Source: Gigaspora margarita (taxonomy: Eukaryota > Glomeromycota > Glomeromycetes > Diversisporales > Gigasporaceae). From it: a DNA stretch of 64,000 nucleotides. Position 1 is the first letter of the stretch. Each line of letters opens with the position of its first letter. The position numbers and the translations under genes were made by a program. The stretch is taken from the NCBI GenBank assembly GCA_009809945.1, contig WTPW01000366.1, positions 350,428-414,427 on the forward strand, given 5' to 3'. Below the pieces are notes generated by a model. That model was not told where the DNA came from. It did not search any database and saw nothing but the letters and a program-made list of their open reading frames with translations. This document shows, piece after piece, positions 1 through 11,516 of the stretch.

Positions 1-462
1 CTGCCAGTTATCTTGCACAACTAATGCTTTTGGCTTGCATGCTGAATATATAAAAGAGTTCCTGGAAAAGACAAGTAAAAAGGTTGATCTTTATAAAAAC
101 CAGTATTAATAGCTGCTTTGTCTTTTACTAGAAAATTTTTTGTTTTTCTTTTGTTCAGAAATTTGGACAAGTGATTGATAAGAAGAGTGATCTAATTAGT
201 TTCTATATATTTTAAATATTATAAAAAATAAAATTTAATTAGTTAATAGTCTTATCACTAGTGAGGAAAAGTTATGATCTATATAAACACTAAATGGATA
301 ATTTTCTGCACTTTTCTAACCAACTTTGTGAGTATTATACCATCTTATTACTAGTAAGAAGAACTTGAATACTCTTGTTTTTTTTTGGTTACTGGATAAT
401 GCTATTGTTAATTTTTATTTAATTTTTAAATAAAGTAGTAAAATAATTGGATGTTAATAAAG
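1..462. other. AT-rich intergenic DNA, no gene
   Basis: Very AT-rich sequence with frequent stops in all frames. I see no gene, RNA or clear element here. Confidence 0.6.
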
Positions 463-770
463 CACACTACTGGTGTTCAACACTACATGTGTTTTAATCA
501 ATCAAAAATCATAAATTTGTGTAATGTGAAAAACAGATGTGACCTAAAATTTTTGAAAAAATGTGAATTTTTTCAAAAATCATCTATATCGAAATATTCT
601 GTTTAGAAACCTATCTTCACATTCTAACAAAAAAAATTTTTTGCAAAATTTTGGTATAAACAACCTTCTACCCAAACTTTAATATGAATTCTAACTCTAA
701 CTCTAATATCAAAAAAACTTTTGCATATTATAATTTGTATTTACTAGTGTTGAACATTATAGGTATAATA
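463..770. repeat. Hairpin-ended element, copy a
   Basis: Both ends are short imperfect palindromes related to ACTGGTGTTCAACACTA (left, 468-485) and ACTAGTGTTGAACATTATA (right, 743-761). The interior (about 585-655) shares a core with copies near 11.6, 15.7, 18.6 and 61.9 kb: a TATAAAACCACCTTT-like stretch, then an A-run, then a TTGCAAAATTTTG-like stretch. No coding capacity. Boundaries are approximate and no target duplication was recognised. The class is unknown. Confidence 0.6.
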
Positions 771-1906
771 TATATATATTAAAATAATTAATTTCTAGAA
801 AATAGAAACTATTAAAAGTCAAAAGCAATTTGTTGTGTATACAAATATGCAAGTGGAGACAGACAAAAATTTCAAAGTTACATTTTGATATATATGTATC
901 AAAAACATAACTTTTGTATTATTTATTTAGAAATTAAGTATTTTTTGCTATGCTCTAAATAATAAAATTTTTAAATTCATCTAGTATGCAAATTAATTAA
1001 TGCAAAGATGAAAAAATAATCAAAAAAATCCAATATGTAAAGTTAGATAGAAGAATTAATATATCAATTTGAATATATTTGTGTTAATTTTCAAAAACAT
1101 AGTATATAACAAATATCTTTGAACTTTTTTTATTAATGCTAACTCTAGAAAGATATTTATCTAAATATATAAAAAAAATTAACTATATATAGTACAGATA
1201 TTTGGCAAAAAAACACAAACTAATAAAAAAATACTAAAAAATATATACTAACACGAATTTACTATAGTTAAAAATTTATTGTATAAAATGCAATATAGCC
1301 TTATGTTATAATAAAAATAGAAGTGACTGTTTTAACACCTATTGTATTTGAAAAAAAATTAGAGAATTTTGGTTTTTTTACATTTTATTAATTATGTACT
1401 TAAAAAAAGCACATATACATATAGCTTTATTTTTATATAGAACAAAATTGCTAAAATTGTAAAAATGAAAATATAGATATTATTTTTATATATTTTTACT
1501 ATAATTTTTTATTGTTATAGTCAAATCATAATAAGAAAATTAAAAATAAATACAATATTTTGAAAAATCAGAAATTTTATTAAAAATAGACAATTTTAAA
1601 AATTTATATATACTAGGAAACAGATACTGTTAAAAATCTGAAGCATAGAAATAGGACCCGATTATGGATTAATATTTGTTTTATATAGAAGTCTATTTTT
1701 TTTATACTATATTTTTGCGAATAATGCACTGAGATAAAATTACCAAATTTTGGCCTAAATTAAGTTTAATTCTGGTCAAACCTCAAAATAATACAATAAA
1801 AAGGATTGGCTAATCATATGCATAGTAATAATCATCTAATTAAAAAATAGGTGCAGACATAATTACACAAAATCTTCCCCATTTGGCCCTCTACTATGCT
1901 CCATAC
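771..1906. other. AT-rich intergenic DNA, no gene
   Basis: Long A/T runs, no open frame of note and no repeat structure that I can delimit. Confidence 0.6.
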
Positions 1907-2095
1907 TAGAGTTAGCACCTCTATCCGGATATATATATCCGGATATATACTATATCATGTGATATAACATGACATAGTGGTTTTATATCCGGATATAAAT
2001 AAATTTGGATTTAAATTTATATCCAGATATATACTATGATAAAACTGGATAAATCCAGATATAAAAAATATATCTGAATAGAGGTATTAACTCTA
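1907..2095. mobile_element. hAT-like MITE, 189 bp
   Basis: The terminal inverted repeat begins TAGAGTTAGCACCTCTATCC on the left and, read from the other strand, TAGAGTTAATACCTCTATTC on the right. It is flanked by a perfect 8-bp direct repeat CTCCATAC (1899-1906 and 2096-2103). A TAG-type end with an 8-bp duplication is typical of hAT elements. The interior is made of GGATATATCC-type palindromic steps and has no coding capacity. Confidence 0.88.
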
Positions 2096-2121
2096 CTCCA
2101 TACAATTAGGTAATTTGTATA

Positions 2122-2533
2122 ATATAGTGCATACAACCTAGACCCAACTAATAAAAATTTTTAGTGCCCAAATTCAGATTTTATTTTTTATATATATTGA
2201 AAATTAGTGAATATTTATATATAAGGTGGCCAAATTTAAATTTTTAATATATAAAGTAGCCAAATTTAAATTTTTAAGAGCCCAGATTTGCTGTTTTTTA
2301 TATATATTAAAGGTGGCCAAATTTTATCTTTACTTATAAAAATACTATAACTTTAATTTGCTATTACTTTTTTATAAATAGATTTAAAAAAAATTAAGAA
2401 CATAAAAGTGTTTAGCTTAATTTGATTTAACATTTTAAAATAGTATTTTTTTTTACTATTTTTTTTTTTAAAAAAAGATAACAATTTGAATTTTATCAAT
2501 TTTATTGGTCAGGACTAGGTTGTACACACTATA
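2122..2533. repeat. Inverted-repeat element, about 410 bp
   Basis: The left end carries GTGCATACAACCTAGACCCA followed by AATAAAAATTT. The right end carries the inverted counterpart (GGACTAGGTTGTACACAC). The interior is AT-rich with two or three degenerate copies of a GTGGCCAAATTTAAATTTTTA unit (2226-2320). It looks like a MITE of unknown class. The target duplication is not resolved. Confidence 0.6.
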
Positions 2534-3216
2534 GTACAAAATTAAAATTTGAACTATTTGCAAAGTCAATCAATTACTTATAGTAAAAATTTTAAATGGT
2601 ATAAACTTTAAATTTTTCAAAATTTTATATATAATAAAGTAAAAAAAAATTGCAAACAAATTTGAATGAAATAGTTTACTAGTTAAGAAATAAGAAGATC
2701 ATCAAGTGTCTCTAAGGATATACAATTTATAATTTGGTTTTAATATTATTTTAATAGGTGTTAGTTCATAGTAACAAGTAGCTATAGCGACTTTATATGA
2801 ATAGCTAATCAAAATTGAGCATGTAACTAGATTATATATTGCTTTTTTTTAACTATTTAAAAAGTGATATCTGTGCTTAGTGGATTTTATTTATATATTA
2901 TATAGCTGATGTTGTAGTACTAGACGTATTATATTTGTATATCAATAAGACCACAATTAGCCAAACCAACTTGATTCTTTGTTTAATATAATATAAAATA
3001 ACTGTAGAAAGAGTATAGGCATTGGAAAAAACTACAAAAATATTAATACTGCAATTTTATTGGTTGATTTTATATATGTTAATTACATAAAATTTAAAAA
3101 AAATTAAGGGGAGGCAAATATTATTATTATTATTATTTTTCTTTTCATTTCTAATTCAAATGATCTAATTCACTAACAGTATCTAGAACCTAAATGTTTT
3201 TTAATAGAGTGCAGAT
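2534..3216. other. AT-rich intergenic DNA, no gene
   Basis: No convincing frame. A short ATT microsatellite lies at about 3120-3136. Nothing else was seen. Confidence 0.6.
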
Positions 3217-3237
3217 ACTGAGGCAGGATCTCAAAAT

Positions 3238-4524
3238 TAGTGTTTTGAACCGAGAACAAAATCATCAATCGGTTAACCGAGCCGGTTTACCCGATTCTAA
3301 TCAGGTTAACCAGAATTATTTCGGTTAACTCAGTTGATCTGAGTTATCCAGCAACTGGGCAGAATTTCTAATCGGTTAATTCGGTTGACCCGAATTAACA
3401 AGCAACCAGATCAGAATTTATAATCAGTTAATTCAGTTAACCCGAGTTATCCGGCTTAGCTGGGTCAACCAGAATATAATTTAAAAGATTATAAATTATT
3501 TTAATGTTGCATAATCGTTACTGCTTCTAATATCGTTTTATTCTTTAAATTACAAACTATTAGAATTAATACACGCCATAGAACTGGATCGACATCTTAC
3601 TATACGTGAAAAAACAATTAAATCTAACGTTTTTTTCAAGTTCTTGTTCTTTTGCTTAATTATATAGATAGCCAGAAAGAAGTATTGTGGATAGACCACG
3701 ACCAGGCAGAACCAGCCAAAAGAACGAGAAAAGAGAAAAGAAACCCCGAAGTTTTTAAGATTTATTACAACATTGATAATAGTTTGTTTGAAATTCTCTT
3801 TGGAGGCATATTAATATATAACTTAAGTAATATTTGTTAAGCTATATAAAAAAAAATCTAAGCGAAGTTTAAAAAAATAATTTAAGCGAAAGTTTAATAA
3901 GTTATATAAAAAAATAATTTAAGCAAATGTTTAGTAAGTAATATAAAAAAATAATTAAGCGAAGGCTTAGTAAGTTATATAAAAGAATAATTTGAACAAA
4001 GGTTTCTTAATAATTTGAGCAAAGGTTTAGTAAGCAATTTGAGCAAAAGTTAAGTAAATAATTTGAGCAAATATTTAGTAAGCTATATAAATAATTTGAG
4101 CGAAGGTTCAGTAAGTAATTTCAGCAAGATATCAGATATATAAAAAAAACAATTTAAGCAAGATTTAATAAGTAATTTGAGCAAGACTTGGTAATTAATT
4201 TGAGTGAAGGTTCATAAGTAATTTGAGCGAAGGCTCAGTAAATAATTTGAGCGAACGTTTAGTAAGTTATATTAAAAAACAATTTGAGCAAAAGCATATT
4301 ATTAACTCCCTGCACCTGCGCCTCTACCATGCAAATCTTGTTACGTAGACAACAATTTTTGTAATCGGTTAACCGTATACCCGATTATGTCAGATTAACT
4401 GGTTACCCAACTATCAACTGATTATATCGGATTAACTGATTAAGCATTTTATTCAATCGGTTAACCGGATTTCTTTCAGTTCGGGTCAGTTACCCGATTA
4501 TAGACCAACCGGGTCAAATCACTA
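3238..4524. mobile_element. Non-autonomous hAT-like element nested in a MITE
   Basis: Ends are TAGTGTTTTGAACC and, from the other strand, TAGTGATTTGACCC. A perfect 8-bp target duplication CTCAAAAT lies at 3230-3237 and 4525-4532. Both subterminal regions (3265-3480 and 4360-4515) are packed with GGTTAACC/CCGGTT motifs in both orientations, likely transposase-binding repeats. The interior has no transposase; a small frame at 3652-3840 has no recognisable domain. A tandem array fills 3845-4290. Confidence 0.88.
3845..4290. repeat. Variable tandem array inside the hAT-like element
   Basis: About a dozen degenerate units based on AATTTGAGCGAAGGTTTAGT, alternately with or without an inserted AAGTTATATAAAAAA segment. 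Unit length therefore switches between roughly 25 and 38 bp. The units sit wholly inside the element. Confidence 0.8.
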
Positions 4525-4703
4525 CTCAAAATATACATAGATAGGTCAGGTATTAGTTTGTTTATTTTTGGGGTTTTATGCAGCTCTTTTCTATTTTTAG
4601 TAATTTTTGCTTATTTTTGATATTTTTTTGCAGATCTTTCTACTTTTAGTAATTTTATAATTAATCTAACCTATCTATATATATTTCAGGGTTCTACTGA
4701 GGC

Positions 4704-5142
4704 CTCCACTTGTTATCAGAGTGCAACATTAAACCACTACCACTATTATTTAAACCCCAACTATTAGTATACTATGTGTCTAAAGACAAACATCGTTAAA
4801 AACTATACTTTTAGCTATTAACATGATAAGTCCTTCTGGAGTGCATTCGTCAAATAACATCCTGGGTCCCTTTCTTCTATAGTGTTTCAGTTCTGCCTAT
4901 TTCCATCATGATCTATTATATATAGCCATATATTTGTTTATATAGCATATATTTGTTGAAGTTGCACTAAGCTTGTCTCCTATAAGGCCCATACTGTTGA
5001 AATAATATGGCAACTTATGGTCAAATAATATGGTCTGGATGGCATCAATAAAAATCTGTTACACAATTCTCACATCCTTATAGCTAAGTCAGTAACTTCA
5101 GTTATTCCAAATTGGGTTCTAACACAAATTAAATTCTGCTCT
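4704..5142. other. Body of a SINE-like element and older repeat debris
   Basis: No gene. The part from about 4960 to 5142 continues leftward from the tRNA-like head at 5143-5215 and probably forms the body of that minus-strand SINE. The remainder is unassigned. Confidence 0.45.
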
Positions 5143-5215
5143 TAGGCAGATTCAAACCAGCAACCTTCGATTGACAACTTGGAGCTTAACTGCTAAGCTA
5201 TGGATTCTAAGATTT
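5143..5215 (-). repeat. tRNA-like head of a SINE
   Basis: On the minus strand this reads like a decayed tRNA. An A-box-like TAGCTTAGCAGTTAAG is followed about 30 nt later by a B-box-like GGTTTGAATCTGCC. The stems are too imperfect for a functional tRNA. With the repeated sequence that follows on the same strand (a fragment also lies at 13068-13134), it is best read as the RNA polymerase III promoter head of a SINE. The tail end is not defined. Confidence 0.6.
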
Positions 5216-5648
5216 ATAATAAATATTATTAATTACTTTTAATATTTATTGGATTTATATAAAATTTTAAAAATAAAGAAAAGGGGTTATATTAAACAAA
5301 GAATTAAATTGGTCTGGCCTTAGTTACAAGTACAACTTTAGTTATTGTATATTTAAAGGCTCCACCTAAGATTTACCTACTGTTGACCTATAGAAAATTA
5401 CAAAAACAGTCATAACTCTTTATCTAATAATCAGAATTTGATGAAACAACTACCATTCGAATCAGCTTATCGAGACAGTTCTAATAAGCTATAGATTATC
5501 CTTGTACGATTACTAGATAACGAGTTAAGTAATTTATCTTAGAGCTGTAATCTGTTGGCTAAATGATGACTGCAGGCAGATTTGTTACATGTAACTCATA
5601 TAAAGCATGTTGTTTATGAGACATATTTATTATATATATTATATATTC
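5216..5648. other. AT-rich intergenic DNA
   Basis: No supported gene. Short frames here have no composition or domain signal. Confidence 0.5.
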
Positions 5649-6119
5649 AACATGTATTATTATTATTATTTTTTTTTTTGGTTTCAAAGTACCCATCTTG
5701 GGACTTGAAAATTTTTATTCAAGATATTAGGACCATCAGTAATCCACATAGAGATTCAACAGCATTTGTTACATTGAAAAGAGTACAACTAGCCATATCT
5801 GCAACTTTTGGTTGCCTATTTAAGTAGCAACCAGAAGGTTCTATACTAGCTCTATACCTGCAACTTGCATACTAGCATTGCATATTTAAACCTTCTGATC
5901 TTCTGTTTCTCCTGCCAACCCATTCTATATCACCCGAACAATCCTATTACATAAGTTAGTCAGACAGTTCCAGATACATGTCCTTAGGACCTAGCCAGGT
6001 ATTCCTGGTCCTGTTATTCTCAGGGAAACTTGGTAAAAATCATCTACACTTTGGTAACTTATGCATCTACTAAAGCAGACCACTTGCAGTTAGAAATTAT
6101 TCTTAAACTACTACCATTA

Positions 6120-6271
6120 GGGGAGTGACAAAAATCAGGTGATTTTTTAGGGAGGAAGGGGGGTAAAAAATGTTGAAATTATATATAGGAACCTGACCAA
6201 ATCTATATTAAAAAGGAGGGAGGGGGGTAGGCCTCTAATAAAAAATAATCAGGTGATTAATGACATGGCCC
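6120..6271. mobile_element. Harbinger/Tourist-like MITE, 152 bp
   Basis: Inserted in the retroposon and flanked by TTA on both sides (6117-6119 and 6272-6274). Ends are GGGGAGTGACAAAAATCAGG and, from the other strand, GGGCCATGTCATTAATCACC. The same element lies at 9173-9325 and 33152-33304 in the opposite orientation. A TTA target and G-rich ends match PIF/Harbinger MITEs. Confidence 0.88.
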
Positions 6272-6342
6272 TTACCTACTTCTTGCTTTTGTAAAGCTCT
6301 CCAACCCTAGTACTCAGTTAGTTACTCTTCTAGATCCTTTTT

Positions 6343-6522
6343 AGGACCCTGAAATATACATAGATAGGTCAGGTTAATTATAGAATTAGTAAAAAAGGAA
6401 AGATCTGCAAAAAAAACTTCAAAAATAACCAAAAAATTACTATAAATAGAAAAGATTTGTATAAAAAACCTCAAAAATAAGCAAACTCATACCTGACCTA
6501 TCTATGTATATTTTGGGGTCCT
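6343..6522. mobile_element. AGGACCC-family MITE, 180 bp
   Basis: Near-perfect inverted ends of about 30 bp starting AGGACCCTGAAATATACATA and, from the other strand, AGGACCCCAAAATATACATA. The flanks TCCTTTTT (6335-6342) and TCCTTTTC (6523-6530) are an 8-bp duplication with one change. The paralogous retroposon at about 20874-20881 has the uninterrupted site, which fixes the insertion point. Confidence 0.9.
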
Positions 6523-7124
6523 TCCTTTTCCCTAGTCATATACCTACTTTTAATTCTAAGACCTGGAAGAGTTGGTTAGCCTGGTGTTATTATACTATAT
6601 GGTCTCCCTTTCCTTGGTACATGCTTCTGAAACACATGTTCTTTTTCTCAGTATGAATCTGGTGGTCCAGTTGGTAGAGTCCTCTAACCCTTTTTGCTAT
6701 TGGTTTGCTTCTGGTCAGTCACTAACCAAGATCCTTTTCCCTGGTACTATCAAATCCAGGTACTTCTTTACTCGGGTCTTGCCAAATAGGTTTTCTACTA
6801 ATTTCCAGGACTTATGCTCTTTCTTTTCTCTCATGTAATATTACACAAGTTAGTTGGCTCCTAATAACTTGGTATCACCTAGGTTACAGATCAAAGATCT
6901 AATTAGTTAGAGTGCTGATTAGTTTTGTAACACAGATACAATTTTCAAAAGTGTTATTAATGAAATTCAAACTCTGCACCTGTCGCTTGAGGAGTAACAA
7001 CAACCCAACTTCACTATGTTGCCATACCCCTTAACATGTATTATTTATAATATATGTTATATTTATACTATATATATTATATATTTTATTAGTAATAGAT
7101 ATAGTATATATTATATATATAGTA

Positions 7125-7419
7125 AGGACCCTGGACATCTCTCATAGGTCATAACTGGATTTTGGCCACAATTTTGATCTAATTTGCTAAAAACAACAAA
7201 ATTTATTTGCTTAATAACTTCTAATCCAGTAATCAGAAATGAATAAACTTTTTTTGTTAGATGCACCTCACTAAGAGCTTCATTTTAAAAAATGTTCGTT
7301 CAAATTGGACCACTAGATGCCAAGATAATTGCCCATAACTGTTTTTTTGCTTCTTAAATTTTAGGTGTTTTTGCTAAAAAATTTCAAGTATGACCTCTAT
7401 ACTAGATGTCTGGGGTCCT
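7125..7419. mobile_element. AGGACCC-ended MITE, 295 bp
   Basis: Ends are AGGACCCTGGACATCTCTCA and, from the other strand, AGGACCCCAGACATCTAGTA. A perfect 8-bp duplication ATATAGTA lies at 7117-7124 and 7420-7427. A full-length second copy lies inverted at 63447-63743. No coding capacity. Confidence 0.92.
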
Positions 7420-7529
7420 ATATAGTAGATATAGTTTGTTATATTTGTAAAAATTCAAATATATAAAAGCGGCAAATGTGAACCCAAGTTCAACATCAAG
7501 TTGTCATCCTCTTTTAATAATAAGTATAC

Positions 7530-7680
7530 ATTATTGGGCAAAAATTGTTGAATAATAGCAATTTGGCTCAAATGGGCAAATGATTTGCTAACATGTGCTG
7601 CAAAGCAGCATGTATAAGACAATTATTTGTCTGTTTGAGTCAAATTGCTATTATTTAACAATTCGACCAATAATGGTATT
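7530..7680. repeat. Fold-back element, about 150 bp
   Basis: Arms of about 65 bp pair across a small centre. The left arm has CATTATTGGGCAAAAATTGT then AATAATAGCAATTTGG; the right arm is its inverse with a few changes. The centre is a GCTGCAAAGCAGC hairpin (about 7598-7610). Flanking duplication not resolved. Confidence 0.72.
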
Positions 7681-8022
7681 ATCTGGCAATTTATAATTAT
7701 AGCTCTATCAACTTGGATCTATTAATATATTTAGATCTAAAAAAAAAACATAGATCAATATAAAATCAAGATTTCATTTTTTATTAAAAAAAAAGAAAAA
7801 AAATATTACTACAAAACTCGAATCTCAATTTTGTTAATTATTTCTATATATTTAATTTAAAAAGTGTAAAAATGCTTTATATTTTTCTTTTTAAAATACT
7901 TTCATCTGCTTTTAAGACTTCTTGTTACAATTTATATAGTTATAACATACAACATTCACTGGATTCAAAAAATTCTGATAAGTGACCTTAAGAATTTTAA
8001 CTTAAAATCTATATATTTAAAA
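7681..8022. other. AT-rich DNA, no gene
   Basis: No frame or structured repeat that I can support. Confidence 0.5.
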
Positions 8023-8692
8023 TGCCTAAAAGCAAGTCTGTTCATTTGAAAAAGGTCTCTAGAAAAGTTCTTGCAGAAGTTCTTGCGAGAGTCTCTGGGA
8101 ATGTCCTTGCAAATATTTTTGCAAATGTCTTTGCAAAGGTTCTTACAAAGTCTCTGGCAAAAGTAAATTGATTTTTTTGCTCAAACTATTGGTTTTATTT
8201 CTTTTTTTAAAAAAAATATTAATTTACTTTTAAGAGAGTTAGGTACACAAAACTATCTGTGAAAAAATTAAAGACAATTCATGAAGATGCAAAACTTCTG
8301 CCTACTCAAAAAGCAACATAGCAGTGGGTCAAAGCATTAGAGAAATTTTACTTTGACATTGGGTATAAAGGAAAAATAGAAGAAATTGAATCTAAAATGG
8401 TCTTGGAAGACCAACTTTCTAGATTTGTACATGCTATTAGATGATATGTGAGTGAAAATATTATGCAATATCAATAGGAGTTGCTTAGTAGCTATATAGC
8501 GATATCTTAACCAACACTTTATTATGAAAAAATCTGTTGACATCTTGAATTCCAAAGTATACTTTGAATTAAATCAAGTGATCAATAGAAAAATCAAAAA
8601 CCTATCAGCAAAGGGCCTAAGAGAATGTACTGGAGCAGACAGTTTAATATTAGAAGAAGTTGAACATATTCTTGACTATTCTACAATACAAT

Positions 8693-8881
8693 AAGACCCC
8701 CAAGCTATTGTAAATAGGTCAGAGAAATCCAAAAAAGAAAATTTTGATAAGAAATCACAAATATTGCATTTTAAATAGTAAATTTTGCAAATTTTGGTTA
8801 AAAATAAGCATTCTTGAGCCAAATTTTGAATAAAAATAAGCAAACTAGTCACTGACCTATCTATATATAGCTTGGGGTCCT
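8693..8881. mobile_element. AGGACCC-family MITE inside the Crypton remnant
   Basis: The left end AAGACCCCCAAGC and the right end GCTTGGGGTCCT are inverted, with the family's AATAGGTCAG / CTGACCTATCTATATATA inner motif. Flanks AATACAAT and AATGCAAT form an 8-bp duplication with one change. It interrupts the recombinase fragments. Confidence 0.8.
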
Positions 8882-9172
8882 AATGCAATATAATAATCTA
8901 AAAGGATTGTTATGATGGATTTTTTTTTATAATTCAACTTGGTTAGTATTATGGGAAACAAGCATCAAAGTCTCCAAATTTCTAACTTTGTTAAAAGGTT
9001 TGACAGAGGAATTGATATGAAATTATACAGACCAAAGACCAATCATTGAGGGTTTGAGGATTATGATGTGCAAGCAGAGGTAATAAGCTTGCCAAATATT
9101 AAATCTATTATTGATGATTATGAATTCTATTTTGCTAAGTGTCCAATAATGACTGTGATGATTTTATACTTA

Positions 9173-9325
9173 GGGCAGTATCATTAATCACCTGATTATT
9201 TTTTATTAGAGACCTACTCCCCCTCTTTCCCTCTATAATATAGTTTGGTCAGGTTCTTATATATAATTTTAACATTTTTTACCCACCTCCTCCCCTAAAA
9301 AATCATCTGATTTTTGTCACTCCCC
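9173..9325. mobile_element. Harbinger/Tourist-like MITE, 153 bp
   Basis: Flanked by TTA (9170-9172 and 9326-9328). Same family as 6120-6271 but inverted. It splits the recombinase remnant before its catalytic end. Confidence 0.88.
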
Positions 9326-10309
9326 TTAAAACCCATGTTATCAAATTTTGGTACATAATTTTTCTATAAGGTTATGTGATTAATATGTATAGTGCATTTA
9401 AAATTTTTTACTAACATTATTTTTATATCTATTTTTAAGATGAATTTAGTAGAAAATAGTTTTATGGATGTGTATTGGGTAAGTGAACATTGAGTGGTTA
9501 TTTTTGGTCTATATGTGAAGTTACAAACATCAGAATTGGAACTTGCAATATATCAAATCACTTTGGAAGAAAAACTGCAGTGCAGTTATTGAAAGAGCTC
9601 AGATACTCAGATACAGTAATAATGTCAATCATAAGGCACAAGCCACAGAAGAGTCTTGCTATATATAAAAGACTGAAATCCATAATGCAACAAGAAGGCT
9701 TCAGAGGGTTTTGTAGTACATTAGTACAAACAACTAAAGGTAATAAAGCTTTGGATAATATTTTGTTTATAACAATATTGAATATTTAACACCAATTTTT
9801 TTTTATAAAGCTGCTAATAAAAATGATGATGATGCTGATAATGATAATAAAACCACTGATAAATGTAATGCTGCCAATGAAAGTGATGCCACTAATAATC
9901 ATAATGCTTCAAATGGCCTTTGTGTAGTTGCTCTAGTAGTTAGGGGCTTTGTCTGTGTGAGTTTATATATTCAACAAACAGATTCACAAGTATCATTAGC
10001 AATTGCTCTTTATGAGCTTGAAGTTTCCCCCTTGAATAATCTAAATAAGCCCAAAACATTCCTAAAAAAAAGCAAAAAATAAACTGATCAAAGAAGGTGG
10101 AAATAAATTACAAAAAAAAAGAATTTGTTAAAAAGTTCCTTGCTGGTAACAGTTTTTATAACTGCATATTTAATTTTTAAGTGAAAAATTATTATTAGCA
10201 TAGAATTTAATGTTTAATATGTAAAATGCTTAACATACTAATTAAAATTTATTTGAGAGTTTTATATATGTCTCCCAGCTCAATGTATTAGAATTTTAGA
10301 AAATTTGGG

Positions 10310-10500
10310 CCCAAATTTGTGCTTTCTGACCAAAAATACTAGAATTTTAAAAACAATCTGATCAGAATTTAAGTTTTCTGGCCCAAAATTTAAAAATTTG
10401 AAAAAATTCTAATCAGAATTAGCATTTTCTGGCCGAATATTTAGAATTTTGAAAAAATTCCAATTTAGGTTTTCTGACCCAAATTTAGAATTTTTATAAA
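10310..10500. repeat. Degenerate tandem array, about 55-65 bp unit
   Basis: About four imperfect units, each with a TTTTCTGGCCCAAAATTTA-like segment followed by AGAATTTTGAAAAAATTC. The units have diverged strongly. Confidence 0.6.
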
Positions 10501-10520
10501 ATTTTGACCTGAATATAAGT

Positions 10521-11510
10521 TGTTAGTTTTGATTATATTATTTGTACAAAATTTAATTATTTTGCATTATATCATAATGTCTAAAAAAAAATAATATGCA
10601 AAAATTGTGCCATAATCATATGAGTTTGCCAAATAAAAACAATTATTTACTATACAAATTAAACAATTACTAGTATCTTCATATACTTTTAAGTATTGCC
10701 TCCTCTTTCATAATTGCAAACTGCCTTAAATTTTCTTTGTTAAGTTTTGTTAAAAATGCTTTTCAACTTAGATAAATTATAGTAAAACAAGTAAAGTTAT
10801 ACAAAGTGTTTACTTTCTAAGGTTACTCTAGTTAACTACTATCTTTAAAGAAGTAGATATAGGATAACACTACTAATTGTTATATCTAAAACCTGCCTGT
10901 AAGTTTCTCTATTAAAATCTCTAATTTTTTCTTTAACAAACCATGTGTTAACTTTATTAAATAAATTTTATTGTTACAATAAATTACTATTATCAATATA
11001 TTAAGCATAAATCCAGTCTTCTTATAAGTTGATAACCCATGTTTGTTGTCGCACTGATATTTGCTACCTATACCCATATATGTTGTAACGTGTATTTCAA
11101 GTATAGATATAACCTGGTATAATCTCTGATGTTTAAACTCTTGTAGCACCAAATATATCTTAATTATTTATCCAAGCTTAGACCTACTTTTTTACTAAAG
11201 CTCTAGATGCAGCCTTGACAAAAACTCTACTAACCCAGACCAAGTTTTATTTCTTATCCAAGATAGATTTATATACTATGTCCTTATAAGGTTCTTTTGA
11301 CCCTAGTGCTAATCTTTTTCTAGTAACATCATTAGAGATTTTTAATATCACTTTATTTAGAACTTGCTAAATAGGTTTCTATTACTCTAGTTTTTTAAAT
11401 TTGGTTATATAACAGGTACACAAATGCCTAGAAGCTTCTATTTAAGATAGTTAATCAGAATTACATATCTAGATTATATATTGCTTATTATTAGCAATTA
11501 AAATTTTGAG
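10521..11510. other. AT-rich intergenic DNA, no gene
   Basis: A minus-strand frame at 10886-11152 has no recognisable domain and AT-driven composition. I do not support it as a gene. Nothing else stands out. Confidence 0.5.
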
Positions 11511-11516
11511 TTTACT

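Larger units (their letters stand above)
3225..4695. mobile_element. AGGACCC-family MITE split by a hAT-like insertion
   Basis: The two ends (3225-3237 and about 4533-4695) form one MITE of about 176 bp. The left end is AGGATCTCAAAAT continuing after the insert as ATACATAGATAGGTCAGG. The right end is CCTATCTATATATATTTCAG then GGTTCT. A perfect 8-bp duplication ACTGAGGC flanks it (3217-3224 and 4696-4703). Related intact copies lie at 6343-6522 and 8693-8881. The 3238-4524 element interrupts it 13 bp from its left end. Confidence 0.85.
5662..7032 (-). mobile_element. Long tRNA-headed retroposon, copy 1
   Basis: Flanked by a 13-bp direct repeat AACATGTATTATT (5649-5661 and 7033-7045). Read on the minus strand it starts at 7032 with a tRNA-like head (a GAGTTTGAATTTC B-box-like motif at about 6959-6971) and ends in an A-rich tail (T-run at 5669-5679). 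It aligns along its length with 20121-21381. The head, A-rich tail and long variable target duplication point to LINE-mediated retroposition. At about 1.05 kb without its two inserted MITEs (6120-6271, 6343-6522) it is long for a SINE. No protein is encoded. Confidence 0.82.
8023..10080 (+). pseudogene. Decayed Crypton-like tyrosine recombinase
   Basis: Fragments of one protein in order on the plus strand, broken by stops, frame changes and two MITEs. From 8023 a 46-codon frame has a repeated A-x-V-[LF] pattern. At about 8240-8690 peptides such as LEKFYFDIGYKGKIEEIE, LEDQLSRFVHAIR and KIKNLSAKGLRECT resemble the N-terminal part of Crypton/DUF3504 proteins. At about 8950-9150 comes GNKHQSLQISNFVKRFDRG. 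At 9490-9789 the catalytic end survives: SNHFGRKTAVQLL (H-x-x-R type) and RHKPQKSLAIYKR (H then Y). An Asn/Asp-rich tail follows. The family assignment is from motif recognition only. It is clearly non-functional. Confidence 0.68.

Noticed and set aside
3845..4290. CRISPR-like array
   Set aside because: Units are contiguous and of variable length with no unique spacers; it is a VNTR in a transposable element.
5143..5215. tRNA gene on the minus strand
   Set aside because: A and B boxes are present but the acceptor and anticodon stems do not pair well; repeat context favours a SINE head.
6572..6838. Plus-strand frame with a similar frame at 20943-21218
   Set aside because: They lie at homologous positions of two retroposon copies, antisense to the element, and contain no recognisable domain. 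The similarity is that of the repeat DNA itself.
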